The notes beneath the pieces are model-generated. The model saw only the letters and a program-made list of their open reading frames with translations, ran no database searches and was not told where the DNA came from. From assembly GCF_017921975.2 (NCBI RefSeq), contig NZ_JAGEMO020000026.1, forward strand, positions 62,001 to 126,000: a stretch of 64,000 bases of DNA, given 5' to 3'. Shown here one piece after another: positions 50,876-59,040 of this stretch; within the stretch, counting starts at the first letter, position 1, and each line of letters begins with the position of its first letter. A program made the translations under genes and the position numbers. The stretch comes from Hymenobacter terricola. GTDB lineage: Bacteria; Bacteroidota; Bacteroidia; Cytophagales; Hymenobacteraceae.

Positions 50876-52273
50876 TTAGGCCTTCACGGCAATAATCTCC
50901 TTGATGTCGCCAATAATTTTCTGGGCCAGGTAATCGGCGGTAGCGTTGGAATCGGATTCGGCGTAGATGCGGATAATCGGCTCCGTATTGGATTTGCGCA
51001 AGTGCACCCATTCCTTATCGAACTCGATTTTTACCCCGTCAATTGTGTTCACGGGCTGCTTGGCGTAGCGCTTCTGCATTTGCACCAGCACATCATCGGT
51101 ATCAATTTCCGGAGTCAGCTCAATTTTATTTTTAGAAATAAAATAGCCCGGATAAGAATTCCGCAACCGGCTCATCGTCAGGCCCGATTTGGCCAAATGC
51201 GTCAAAAACAGCGCAATGCCCACCAAGGCGTCGCGGCCGTAGTGCAATTCGGGGTAGATGATGCCACCGTTGCCCTCGCCGCCAATCACGGCGTTGGTTT
51301 CCTTCATTTTGGTCACCACGTTTACCTCGCCCACGGCGGCGGCGGCATAGTTGCCGCCGGCTTTTTCGGTCACGTCGCGCAAGGCGCGGGTGCTGCTCAG
51401 GTTGCTCACGGTGTTGCCGCCGCCCAGGGCCTTCAGCACGTAGTCGGCCACGGCCACCAGCGTATATTCTTCGCCGAACATTTCGCCGTTTTCGCTCACC
51501 AGCGCCAGACGGTCCACGTCGGGGTCAACCACGATTCCAAGGTCGAAGCCGCCTTTTTCCAGTATTTTGGCGATGTCGCGCAGGTGTTCGGGCAGGGGTT
51601 CGGGGTTGTGAGCAAAGTCGCCGGTGGGCTCGCAATGCAGTTTCTCCACGGTGGTCACGCCCAGCGCTTCCAGCAGCAGCGGCACGGCAATGCCACCCGA
51701 CGAATTCACGGCGTCCACCACCACCCGGAAGTTGCGGGCGCGAATGGCGTCCACATCCACCAGCGGCAGCGCCAGAATGGCTTTGATGTGCTTTTTGAGG
51801 AAAGTAGCGTCCGTGGTGTACTGGCCCAGCTTCGTCACAACGGCAAATTCAAAATCCTCGCTTTCGGCGGAAGCCAGTACCTGCTGCCCGTCGGTTTCAG
51901 AAATAAATTCGCCGTGGGCGTTCAGTAGCTTCAGCGCGTTCCATTGCTTGGGATTGTGCGAAGCGGTGAGAATAATGCCGCCGGCCGCCTTCTTGGCGGG
52001 CACGGCCATCTCCACGGTGGGCGTGGTGCTCAGGCCCAGGTCGCACACATCAAGGCCCAGCCCCTGCAGGGTGGCGGCCACGAGGCGGCTAACCATCTCA
52101 CCCGAAATTCGGGCGTCGCGGCCAATAACAATGAGCTTGCTGTCAACACCTTGGGTTTTCACCCAAGTGCCATAGGCGGCGGCATACTTCACCACGTCGA
52201 GCGGAGTCAGGCCCTGCCCAACCGGCCCGCCAATGGTGCCGCGAATGCCGGAAATAGATTTTATTAGAGTCAC
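50876..52273 (-). CDS. glmM: phosphoglucosamine mutase
   Basis: 465 residues with a GTG start at 52273 (VTLIKSISGIRGTIGG); no ATG lies closer, and the longer frame would enter the promoter of mazG. The phosphoserine loop reads GIILTASHNPKQWNALKLL, the metal loop DPDVDRL and the C-terminal phosphate-binding loop RKSNTEPIIRIYAES. GlmM converts glucosamine-6-phosphate to glucosamine-1-phosphate for UDP-GlcNAc and peptidoglycan. The sugar-binding loop GGEGNGGIIYPE also fits, with the G-E-x-N/S-G form typical of this group. It is divergent from mazG. Confidence 0.92.
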   Translation of the reverse strand: MTLIKSISGIRGTIGGPVGQGLTPLDVVKYAAAYGTWVKTQGVDSKLIVIGRDARISGEMVSRLVAATLQGLGLDVCDLGLSTTPTVEMAVPAKKAAGGIILTASHNPKQWNALKLLNAHGEFISETDGQQVLASAESEDFEFAVVTKLGQYTTDATFLKKHIKAILALPLVDVDAIRARNFRVVVDAVNSSGGIAVPLLLEALGVTTVEKLHCEPTGDFAHNPEPLPEHLRDIAKILEKGGFDLGIVVDPDVDRLALVSENGEMFGEEYTLVAVADYVLKALGGGNTVSNLSSTRALRDVTEKAGGNYAAAAVGEVNVVTKMKETNAVIGGEGNGGIIYPELHYGRDALVGIALFLTHLAKSGLTMSRLRNSYPGYFISKNKIELTPEIDTDDVLVQMQKRYAKQPVNTIDGVKIEFDKEWVHLRKSNTEPIIRIYAESDSNATADYLAQKIIGDIKEIIAVKA

Positions 52274-52334
52274 GGAGTAGAGTTTTTGAAAGACCAAAAT
52301 TAGGCATTCGCAACCGGTTGGTGACGCTGGCATT

Positions 52335-52342
52335 TATCTTTG
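52335..52342 (+). promoter_or_regulatory. -7 promoter of mazG with almost no 5' leader (TATCTTTG)
   Basis: TATCTTTG is a consensus TAnnTTTG only 5 bp before the ATG at 52348, with TTG at 52318-52320, 14 bp upstream. Transcription should begin at or next to the start codon, implying a leaderless mRNA. Confidence 0.55.
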
Positions 52343-52347
52343 GAACA

Positions 52348-53205
52348 ATGGAAAATTCCGCTTCTGCTCCTAGTGTCCTGCTTACCAGCGCTCGCCGCCC
52401 GGCGCAGCTCGAAGCCTTCGGCCGTCTGCTCGACGTCCTCGACCGCCTTCGCACCGAATGCCCGTGGGATAAAAAGCAAACGCTGCAAACGCTACGCCAC
52501 CTCACCATCGAGGAAACCTACGAAATCAGCGATGCCATTCTGCGCGACGACCTGCCCGACCTGAAAAAGGAGTTGGGCGACGTGATGCTGCACCTGATTT
52601 TTTACGCCCGCATTGCCGCCGAAAAAGGCGCTTTCGACATTGCCGACGTGCTCAACGCCCAGTGCGAAAAGCTCATTTACCGCCACCCCCACATCTATGG
52701 CGACGTGACAGCCGACGATGAGGAAACCGTCAAGCGCAATTGGGAGCAGCTAAAATTGAAAGAAAAAGGCAATACCACCGGCGTTCTCGGTGGCGTGCCT
52801 ACTTCATTGCCGGCTTTGGTGAAAGCCATGCGCATTCAGGAAAAAGCCCGCGGCGCGGGCTTCGATTGGGAGCAGCCCGAACAGGTTTGGGAAAAAGTGC
52901 AGGAAGAATTGAGCGAATTTGGCGACGAGTATAGCCACGGCAATCCAGAGAAAATGAAGGCCGAGCAAGCGGCCGATGAATTTGGCGATTTGCTGTTTTC
53001 GCTGGTCAATTTTGCCCGCTTCGCCGGCATCAACCCGGAGGAAGCACTAGAGCGCACCAACCGCAAGTTTATCAGTCGCTTTCAGTACCTCGAAACGGCC
53101 GCTGCCGCCAACGGGCAGCACCTCGCCGACCTCTCTTTGGCGCAGATGGACGTGTACTGGGAACAGGCCAAAAGCCGCCCAGCCCAACCCAACAGCGCGA
53201 ATTAG
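52348..53205 (+). CDS. mazG: nucleoside triphosphate pyrophosphohydrolase MazG
   Basis: 285 residues. Two MazG repeats are present. The first has LDRLRTECPWDKKQTLQTLR and the E-E-x-x-E metal block TIEETYEISDAI with ELGDVMLHLIFYA. The second has EELSEFGDEYSHGN and ADEFGDLLFSLVNFARFAGI. MazG hydrolyses (d)NTPs to monophosphates, cleaning the pool and affecting stress alarmones. The start at 52348 (MENSASAPSVLL) follows directly on the -7 element; the longer frame starting at 52318 would begin upstream of transcription. It is divergent from glmM. Confidence 0.93.
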   Translation: MENSASAPSVLLTSARRPAQLEAFGRLLDVLDRLRTECPWDKKQTLQTLRHLTIEETYEISDAILRDDLPDLKKELGDVMLHLIFYARIAAEKGAFDIADVLNAQCEKLIYRHPHIYGDVTADDEETVKRNWEQLKLKEKGNTTGVLGGVPTSLPALVKAMRIQEKARGAGFDWEQPEQVWEKVQEELSEFGDEYSHGNPEKMKAEQAADEFGDLLFSLVNFARFAGINPEEALERTNRKFISRFQYLETAAAANGQHLADLSLAQMDVYWEQAKSRPAQPNSAN

Positions 53206-53473
53206 CGTTGTCATCATTATATCTTCATTTTACTTGTTTTCACCCTCCTTCGGCTAAGTTTTCTTTGGTCAGGCCGCACTTTTTGGTTAGGTTTGCCCAG
53301 CTAAGACGGCTCGGTGTGTAGCTTAGACTTCGGTAAGTGCCATTTTGGTCGTTTCAATCCGGGATTATCGATTGTTCTTTTGCTGCACCACGCGCGTCCA
53401 GTCAACTTTTTGCTTTTTCTTTACCCACTCAATTCAACTACTCCACTCAACAACCTCCAAACACTCCGGAACA
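53206..53473. other. leader region of the exbB-tonB locus
   Basis: This 268-bp region is T-rich, with several near-matches to TAnnTTTG (for example TTTTCTTTG near 53258) but none exact. No hairpin with a T-tract was found. It should contain the promoter of the energy-transduction operon. Confidence 0.35.
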
Positions 53474-54355
53474 ATGGAACAGAAAAATGCCACGAATACG
53501 AGCCCACGGCCCGCCGCAACGGCCGCCAAAGCCGAAGCCCAAAGCAGCGGTGGTGCCTCGCTGTTCTCCGTCATAGTTATCATCCTGGCTTTTGTCGTTA
53601 GCTATGTAGTTTATAAATTCGTCTTTGGTGATGCCAGCCACTTCCAGGGCGGCAACAACGAAAACAATCCCAACCCTGGCGATTACCTCGGCGTGGTGTA
53701 CAAAGGCGGCTTTATTGTTCCGTTTCTGCTCACCATGTTCCTCTGCGTAATCACGTTCTCGATTGAGCGCATGCTGACCATTGCCAAAGCCAAAGGGTCG
53801 AAAGGCATTGAAAGCTTCGTGCGCACCGTGCGCCAGAAGCTGAACGCCAACGACATCAACGGTGCCCTGGCTGCTTGTGACCAGCAAAAAGGCTCGGTTG
53901 CCAACGTGGTGAAAGCTGGCCTGATGAAGTACAACGAAATGATTCGTGAGCATAACATGACCACAGACCAGAAAGTACTCGCCATCCAAAAGGAAATCGA
54001 GGAAAGCACGGCCCTGGAATTGCCAATGCTGGAGAAGAACCTGGTTATCATTTCCACCATCGCATCCATCGCCACGCTGACGGGTCTGCTCGGCACGGTA
54101 TTCGGCATGATTCGCGCCTTCGCCGCTCTGGCGCAGGCCGGCACTCCCGACGCCGTAGCACTTGCCAACGGTATCTCGGAAGCTCTTATTAACACGGCTC
54201 TCGGTATTGGTACCTCGGCCCTGGCCATCATTGCCTACAACTACTTTACCAGCAAGATTGACGAGCTGACCTACAGCATCGACGAGGCCGGCTTCAGCAT
54301 CATCCAGACCTTCGCAGGTCAGCATGGCAGCACGGCAACTGCTCAGACGGTTTAA
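53474..54355 (+). CDS. exbB: MotA/TolQ/ExbB proton channel family protein
   Basis: 293 residues from ATG 53474 (MEQKNATNTSPRPAA). A first transmembrane helix near residues 35-55 (FSVIVIILAFVVSYVVYKFV) is followed by the ExbB core: helix IVPFLLTMFLCVITFSIERM, a cytoplasmic helical region, then IISTIASIATLTGLLGTVFG and ALINTALGIGTSALAIIAYN. ExbB pentamers use the proton gradient to drive TonB. The N-terminal extra helix is common in Bacteroidota. It leads the gene set exbB-exbD-exbD-tonB; a hairpin with a T-run lies between it and the first exbD. Confidence 0.9.
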   Translation: MEQKNATNTSPRPAATAAKAEAQSSGGASLFSVIVIILAFVVSYVVYKFVFGDASHFQGGNNENNPNPGDYLGVVYKGGFIVPFLLTMFLCVITFSIERMLTIAKAKGSKGIESFVRTVRQKLNANDINGALAACDQQKGSVANVVKAGLMKYNEMIREHNMTTDQKVLAIQKEIEESTALELPMLEKNLVIISTIASIATLTGLLGTVFGMIRAFAALAQAGTPDAVALANGISEALINTALGIGTSALAIIAYNYFTSKIDELTYSIDEAGFSIIQTFAGQHGSTATAQTV

Positions 54356-54392
54356 TTCCGTCTGACGGTTTTTCGCTGATGCACTAAAACGC

Positions 54393-54429
54393 GGGGCGGT
54401 TCGTTCTTCAGAGCGAATCGCCCCCTTTT
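54393..54429 (+). terminator. intra-operon hairpin (attenuator) between exbB and exbD
   Basis: GGGGCGGTTCGTTC-ttca-GAGCGAATCGCCCC, a 14-bp stem with two G-U pairs, is followed by CTTTT. The T-run is short, so partial read-through into exbD is likely. Confidence 0.65.
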
Positions 54430-54443
54430 AACCCCACCTCGCA

Positions 54444-55076
54444 ATGCCCAAAGTAAAACCGCACCGTACCTCGCCGTCACTCGATATGACGCCGATGGTG
54501 GACCTGGCCTTCTTGCTGGTGACATTTTTTATGCTCACCACCAAGTTTGCCCCCGAAGAAACGGTAGTGGTGGACACGCCGTCTTCCACTTCGGACCTGA
54601 AATTGCCCGAGAACAACGTCATCACGCTCACGGTCGATAAGAATAAGCGCGTGTTTTTCGGCGTAGATGCGCCGCAAACTAAAATCCAGGCCTTGCAGAA
54701 AGTAGCGGCCAAGTATGGCGTAAACTTTACTGCAGCGCAAGCCAAGGAGTTTAGTAACCTGCCCAATTTTGGCTTGCCCATCAGCCAGCTTGGCTCTTAT
54801 CTGAACATGGCCAAAGAGGACCGCAAGCAGGTAAATGCCAAACAGCCCGGCGTGCCGCTTGATTCGCTCAACAACCAATTGGTTGATTGGGTAATTGCAG
54901 CCCGTACCGCCAACCAAGCCATTTTCCATAAGCCCACCTACATTGCCATTAAAGGCGATGGCGATGCTGACGTACCTACGGTGCAACAGGTAATCAAAGT
55001 GCTTCAGGAGAAGGACATCAACCGCTTTAACCTCATCACGGACATGGAAAACAAGCCGGTGGCTGCTGCGCGCTAG
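54444..55076 (+). CDS. exbD: ExbD/TolR family protein (first copy)
   Basis: 210 residues. The cytoplasmic N-terminus KVKPHRTSPSLDMTPMVDL leads into a single transmembrane helix, LAFLLVTFFMLTTKFA. The Asp in DMTPMVDLAFLL is the conserved protonatable residue of ExbD. The periplasmic domain is longer than in the second copy (about 165 residues) and ends with VPTVQQVIKVLQEKDINRFN, the usual peptidoglycan-side fold. It pairs with ExbB to form the motor. Confidence 0.88.
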   Translation: MPKVKPHRTSPSLDMTPMVDLAFLLVTFFMLTTKFAPEETVVVDTPSSTSDLKLPENNVITLTVDKNKRVFFGVDAPQTKIQALQKVAAKYGVNFTAAQAKEFSNLPNFGLPISQLGSYLNMAKEDRKQVNAKQPGVPLDSLNNQLVDWVIAARTANQAIFHKPTYIAIKGDGDADVPTVQQVIKVLQEKDINRFNLITDMENKPVAAAR

Positions 55077-55130
55077 CGCGTGCATGCTCCTACGGGGTTG
55101 TTTCCTGCTCTACTCACTTAAGTAAATACC

Positions 55131-55667
55131 ATGGCAGAAATTCAAGGAAAAGCGGATTCCGGTGGTAAAGGAGGAAAGAAACGGGCCAAAAAAATGTCGA
55201 CCAAAATCGACATGACACCAATGGTGGACTTGGCCTTCTTGCTGCTCACTTTCTTTATGCTTACCACCACCTTCGCCAAGCCCAACGTGATGCAGCTCAC
55301 GATGCCGGTGAAGAAGACCGACGACGTGGAGGATACCAAAATTAAGGCCTCGCAAGCCATGACTATCCTCCTCGGCAAAGACAACAAGGCTTACTACTAC
55401 TTTGGGCTCAACACCCCGAATGACAAAACGGTAGCCAAGCCCGAGTTGAAGGTGACCAACTTCTCCGCTAACGGCATCCGGCAGGTCTTGCTGGACCGCC
55501 AGCGCCAGAAGCCAGAGCCCATCATCCTCATCAAGCCGACCGAAGAAGCCAAGTATAAAAACATGGTGGATATTCTGGACGAGATGAACATCACTAACCA
55601 GAAGAAATACGCGTTGGTGAAGGCCCCCAAAGACGACCTGGACCTTATTAAAGACTCAGCATTATGA
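55131..55667 (+). CDS. exbD: ExbD/TolR family protein (second copy)
   Basis: 178 residues. The N-terminus (QGKADSGGKGGKKRAKKMST) is basic and precedes KIDMTPMVDLAFLLLTFFML, the same Asp-containing transmembrane helix as in the first copy. The periplasmic domain includes LIKPTEEAKYKNMVDILDEM. Two diverged ExbD proteins in a row are typical in Bacteroidota; a heteromeric ExbD pair in the ExbB pore is plausible. The stop overlaps the tonB start (ATGA), indicating translational coupling. Confidence 0.88.
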   Translation: MAEIQGKADSGGKGGKKRAKKMSTKIDMTPMVDLAFLLLTFFMLTTTFAKPNVMQLTMPVKKTDDVEDTKIKASQAMTILLGKDNKAYYYFGLNTPNDKTVAKPELKVTNFSANGIRQVLLDRQRQKPEPIILIKPTEEAKYKNMVDILDEMNITNQKKYALVKAPKDDLDLIKDSAL

Positions 55668-56491
55668 TGGACAATGCGCAAATTGCCAAGGCCAGCATGA
55701 ACGATATCGTTTTTGAGGGTCGTAATAAGGCATATGGGGCTTACGTACTGCGCCGCTTATACCAGCGGCACGTTACGCGGGCACTCATTATTGCTACGGC
55801 GGTGTTCGCGCTGTTGGTTTTCTTTCCGCTCATCGCGCAGTATCTGAAAGATAAGCTGCCAAAGGAGCCCAAGAAAAACCTGCAGGAGAACGTGCTGATG
55901 GATGCTCCTCCCCTGGACGACACCAAGCCCCCGCCCCCCCCTCCGCCCCCGGAGGCACCCCCACCCCCTCCGCCCAAGCTCACTACCATCAAATTCACTC
56001 CTCCGGTAGTGAAAAAGGATGAGGAAGTGAAGAAGGAAGAGGTACCGGACCAGGAAGAGTTGAAAGACAAAACCGTGTCGACCGTAACCGTTAAAGGCAA
56101 CACGGATGCACCTGACTTATCGGAACTTTCCGGCACTGGTGATAAGGTTGTTGAGGAGGTAGTAGAAAACAAAGTCTACACCTACGTGGAGCAAATGCCC
56201 CAGTTGCCTGGTGGCGGCGGTAACGGCGCCATTGTAGCAGCCATTCAGAAAGCAACCAAATACCCACCGCTGGCTCTCCGCAACCAAGTAGAAGGCCGCA
56301 TCTTCGTCAGCTTCACGGTGAACCCGCAGGGCGACGTTTCGGATGTGAAAGTGGTAAAAGGCTTGGGCTCAGGCTTGGACGAGGAGACGATTCGGGCAGT
56401 GAAAACGCTGCCTAAGTTTATCCCCGGCAAGCAGAACGGTCGCGCAGTTAGCGTATCGTTTACCGTGCCGATTACCTTTAAGATTCAGTAA
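55664..56491 (+). CDS. tonB: energy transducer TonB
   Basis: 275 residues starting at ATG 55664 (or 55667), overlapping the second exbD stop. A cytoplasmic segment with DIVFEGRNKAYGAYVLRR precedes one transmembrane helix (ALIIATAVFALLVFFPLIAQ). The Pro-rich spacer has two runs (PPPPPPPPEAPPPPPP) and then a charged KKDEEVKKEEV stretch, crossing the periplasm. The C-terminal TonB domain has YTYVEQMPQLPGGGG, VNPQGDVSDVKVVKGLGSG and VSVSFTVPITFKIQ. It powers outer-membrane TonB-dependent transporters. A terminator follows. Confidence 0.93.
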   Translation: MMDNAQIAKASMNDIVFEGRNKAYGAYVLRRLYQRHVTRALIIATAVFALLVFFPLIAQYLKDKLPKEPKKNLQENVLMDAPPLDDTKPPPPPPPPEAPPPPPPKLTTIKFTPPVVKKDEEVKKEEVPDQEELKDKTVSTVTVKGNTDAPDLSELSGTGDKVVEEVVENKVYTYVEQMPQLPGGGGNGAIVAAIQKATKYPPLALRNQVEGRIFVSFTVNPQGDVSDVKVVKGLGSGLDEETIRAVKTLPKFIPGKQNGRAVSVSFTVPITFKIQ

Positions 56492-56522
56492 TTGTTGCTC
56501 CGGCGCAAGCCGGGATGTTACG

Positions 56523-56562
56523 AAACCCCGGATTAGGCCTTTTGGCTTGGTCCGGGGTTTTT
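56523..56562 (+). terminator. terminator after tonB
   Basis: AAACCCCGGA...TCCGGGGTTTTT with an inner AGGCCTTTTGGCTT stem. It separates the exbB-tonB operon from the second tonB gene. Confidence 0.8.
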
Positions 56563-56595
56563 CATTGTAAATGAGTTTACAAGATTGAGGGAAAT

Positions 56596-56613
56596 TTGTA
56601 TGCTTGCATACAA
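56596..56613 (+). promoter_or_regulatory. 18-bp palindromic operator-like site before the second tonB
   Basis: TTGTATGC-TT-GCATACAA is a perfect inverted repeat, 101 bp before the ATG at 56714 and directly after the terminator. It overlaps TATGCTTG, one base off the -7 consensus. The GC-TT-GCATA centre is shared with the marR upstream site. Confidence 0.5.
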
Positions 56614-56713
56614 TTATGGAAGATTAATGCGTTGAGGAGATGAAGCAAGTCAGCGGCGGATGCCTCGCCCACTGGCTATGGCTCAATTCACTCACTTCAA
56701 CCCATTGCCGCTC

Positions 56714-57538
56714 ATGTCAACGCCTATCACTCTCACGGGCTCACTCGACGACATTGTCTTCGAAGGCCGCAATCAGGCATATGGTGCGTTTCAACTGCGC
56801 CGCTCCTACCAGCGCCATTTAGGCACGGCCTTGGGCATTACCGTAGTGGTTTGTTTAATATTGCTACTGCTGCCGCTGGCCATTCGCTATTTCCTTCCTG
56901 AAATAGTTGTCGCACGCCCCATTGACATTCCTCACAACCCTGCTGTACAGCCGGGCAACTATACGGTGCCGGAAGCAAAACCGCTGCCGCCCCCCGCCGC
57001 TGCACCACCAACCATAATAGTAACGCCGCATTCAACCATTCTGACTCACGTTGTGCCTGACGAAGAGGTGAAGCCAACTGCTATTTCAACGCTACCGCGG
57101 GGCGTGGGTGCAGTAGGCCCCGCCACTATCGGGGTAGCCAACCCAAGTGGTGCAACTGGAGGCACCGGCACAGTTTCTGGTACTGGCAGCGACTCGGCCC
57201 GCCCGGCTCCGGCTGCAGCTCCCGAAGCCGTGTTATTTGCGGAGGTGATGCCGGATTTTGTGGGCGGCCGCCCGGCGCTGCAACGCTACCTGCAAAAACA
57301 CTTGCGCTTTCCGGGCGCGGCCTTGGCAGCACAGGTTTCGGGACGGGTGTACGTGAGTTTTGTAGTTCAGACCGATGGCAGTATCGGCGAGGTGACGGTA
57401 CTGAAAGGGCTGGGGTATGGCACTGAGGAAGCTGCGGCCCGCGTGGTACGCGAAATGCCCGCCTGGACGCCGGGCACGCAAAACCATCACTCGGTACCGG
57501 TGCGGTTTACTCTGCCAATTACGTTTCAGTACGAATAG
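56714..57538 (+). CDS. second TonB-like energy transducer
   Basis: 274 residues from ATG 56714 (MSTPITLTGSLDDIVFEGRN); starts at 56660 and 56678 are alternatives. The cytoplasmic DIVFEGRNQAYGAFQLRRSYQ is nearly the same as in the upstream TonB. It has one transmembrane helix (ALGITVVVCLILLLLPLAIR). The spacer is shorter and Gly/Thr/Ala-rich with only a few Pro runs (PEAKPLPPPAAAPPT). The C-terminal domain includes MPDFVGGRPALQRYLQKHLR and VPVRFTLPITFQYE. Own operator-like palindrome and terminator point to separate regulation, for example for particular nutrients. Confidence 0.88.
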   Translation: MSTPITLTGSLDDIVFEGRNQAYGAFQLRRSYQRHLGTALGITVVVCLILLLLPLAIRYFLPEIVVARPIDIPHNPAVQPGNYTVPEAKPLPPPAAAPPTIIVTPHSTILTHVVPDEEVKPTAISTLPRGVGAVGPATIGVANPSGATGGTGTVSGTGSDSARPAPAAAPEAVLFAEVMPDFVGGRPALQRYLQKHLRFPGAALAAQVSGRVYVSFVVQTDGSIGEVTVLKGLGYGTEEAAARVVREMPAWTPGTQNHHSVPVRFTLPITFQYE

Positions 57539-57573
57539 AAACCCTCATCGAAGGCGCTTGATGCTACGCAAAT

Positions 57574-57630
57574 CAAAAAAGCTGAAATTTAGCTGTTGCT
57601 ATGAAAAGCGGCTAAATTTCAGCTTTTTTG
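57574..57630. terminator. A/T-rich terminator with perfect 20-bp stem
   Basis: CAAAAAAGCTGAAATTTAGC and its exact complement GCTAAATTTCAGCTTTTTTG are separated by 17 bp. The stem is unusually A/T-rich, but the U-run is strong on either strand. Confidence 0.8.
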
Positions 57631-57721
57631 TGGGCTGGTTCCGTTATACCTGATTATTTGGCCGAACCTTTAGCGGCCGATTTGCGGTTTATAACATCTC
57701 CATTCCTGTATTTTCCTTTTT

Positions 57722-57994
57722 ATGCTCAACATTCCTACTACCGAAGAAAGGCTTGGTAAGTCGCCCCAGCGGCTGATGCGTTACTTTGTGTTGTTTATGG
57801 CCCTGGTGTACGTGGGACTGGGCATTTGGCTGTTGTGGTCGGTTGGGCGGCCGGCCGGCGATGTTTTGGCCAAACTGAACCCGACTTCCCAGCGCATCCT
57901 GGGTGCGGTTTTTATTCTTTACGGGCTGGTGCGATTCGGCCGGGGCTACCAGGCTCATTTTCGCAAAAACACCTCTTCAAACGACAATGATTAA
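57722..57994 (+). CDS. small two-helix membrane protein
   Basis: 90 residues. Two hydrophobic segments (YFVLFMALVYVGLGIWLLW, about 21-39; ILGAVFILYGLVRFGRGYQ, about 59-75) are joined by a short loop with GRPAGDVLAKLNPTSQR. The C-terminus is charged (HFRKNTSSNDND). It overlaps the following substrate-binding lipoprotein gene by 8 bp, so the two are co-translated. Such small proteins often accompany the PstS-like gene in this locus in related genomes; function is unknown. Confidence 0.75.
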   Translation: MLNIPTTEERLGKSPQRLMRYFVLFMALVYVGLGIWLLWSVGRPAGDVLAKLNPTSQRILGAVFILYGLVRFGRGYQAHFRKNTSSNDND

Positions 57995-58982
57995 ATCCGC
58001 TCACCTTTTGACTACTGGTGCCGCTGTGGTACTGGCTGGTGCCATCGCCATTGTGTCCTGCAACGGTCCTGGCTCACCAGGCGCCCAGGACACGCCCACC
58101 AGTGGCACCGTGGCCGTGAGTGTAGACGAAACCTTTGCACCCATCCTCCAGGCGCAAATAGACACGTTTGCGAAGCTTTATCCCAACGCACACGTCAAGA
58201 TGACTTTCCAGCCCGAAGAAAAGGTGATGCTGGACCTCGTTAACGATAAGGTGAAGCTAGCCGTAGTATCGCGGGAATTGACCGCCGAAGAAACCGCGGA
58301 TTTCACCAAGCAGACCATTACTCCACGCACGATTCGCATCGGAATCGATGGGCTGGCTATTGTGCTGAATCGGGCCAATCCCGATTCACTGCTTACGGTG
58401 GCGCAGCTAGCCGATATTTTCACCGGTAAAACCAGCACTTGGAGCCAGGTGAGTGGCAAGAAGGCCCTTGCTGCCATTAACGTGGTATTTGATGCCAACC
58501 GGAGCAGCACGGCGCGCTTTGTGCGTGATTCGGTGACGCGCGGCGCGGCCCTAACCACGCGGGTGTTTGCGGCAACCTCGAACCCGGCCCTGCTTGATTA
58601 TGTTGCAACCCATCCCAACGCGATTGGCGTAGTGGGCGTGAACTGGATTTCGGACCGCGACGACCCGGCTGCCATGAAATTCTTCAACAAGGTGCGCGTG
58701 GCCAGCATCACCGCCCGCCCCAATCCTAAGCCGAATGACTATATTCAGCCCTACCAGGTATATCTGGCAGAGAAGACCCCCGAGCAACTTGCCGAGCATC
58801 CCGATTTGCAGAATTACCCGCTTCGGCGCAACCTTTACGTTATCAGCCGAGAGGCGCGGGCGGGGTTGGGCACGGGGTTTGCATCCTTTGTGGCAGGCAA
58901 GAACGGACAGCTGATATTTCAGAAATCAGGCCTGCTACCGGCCCAGATGCAGGCCCGCATTATTACCACGCCTAAACTGTAA
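57987..58982 (+). CDS. PstS-like phosphate-type substrate-binding lipoprotein
   Basis: 331 residues from ATG 57987 (MIKSAHLLTTGAAVVLAGAI); the lipobox AIVSC gives a lipidated Cys at about 25. The mature part fits the PBP-like fold of phosphate-binding proteins: VSVDETFAPILQAQIDTF, KLAVVSRELTAEE, LNRANPDSLLTVAQLADIFT and FDANRSSTARFVRDSV. No pstC, pstA or pstB is nearby, so classical ABC import is not implied. Its place after ExbBD-TonB and before a TPR protein suggests a sensing or scaffold role in TonB-driven transport. Confidence 0.83.
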   Translation: MIKSAHLLTTGAAVVLAGAIAIVSCNGPGSPGAQDTPTSGTVAVSVDETFAPILQAQIDTFAKLYPNAHVKMTFQPEEKVMLDLVNDKVKLAVVSRELTAEETADFTKQTITPRTIRIGIDGLAIVLNRANPDSLLTVAQLADIFTGKTSTWSQVSGKKALAAINVVFDANRSSTARFVRDSVTRGAALTTRVFAATSNPALLDYVATHPNAIGVVGVNWISDRDDPAAMKFFNKVRVASITARPNPKPNDYIQPYQVYLAEKTPEQLAEHPDLQNYPLRRNLYVISREARAGLGTGFASFVAGKNGQLIFQKSGLLPAQMQARIITTPKL

Positions 58983-59040
58983 GCGCCTTTTGCGCGTATT
59001 CTATATTCAACTTTTGCTCTTTCATCCATTTTCCCATCCT

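Noticed and set aside
57987..58982. Calling the PstS-like gene part of a phosphate ABC importer
   Set aside because: No permease or ATPase genes are nearby, and the context is a TonB locus instead.
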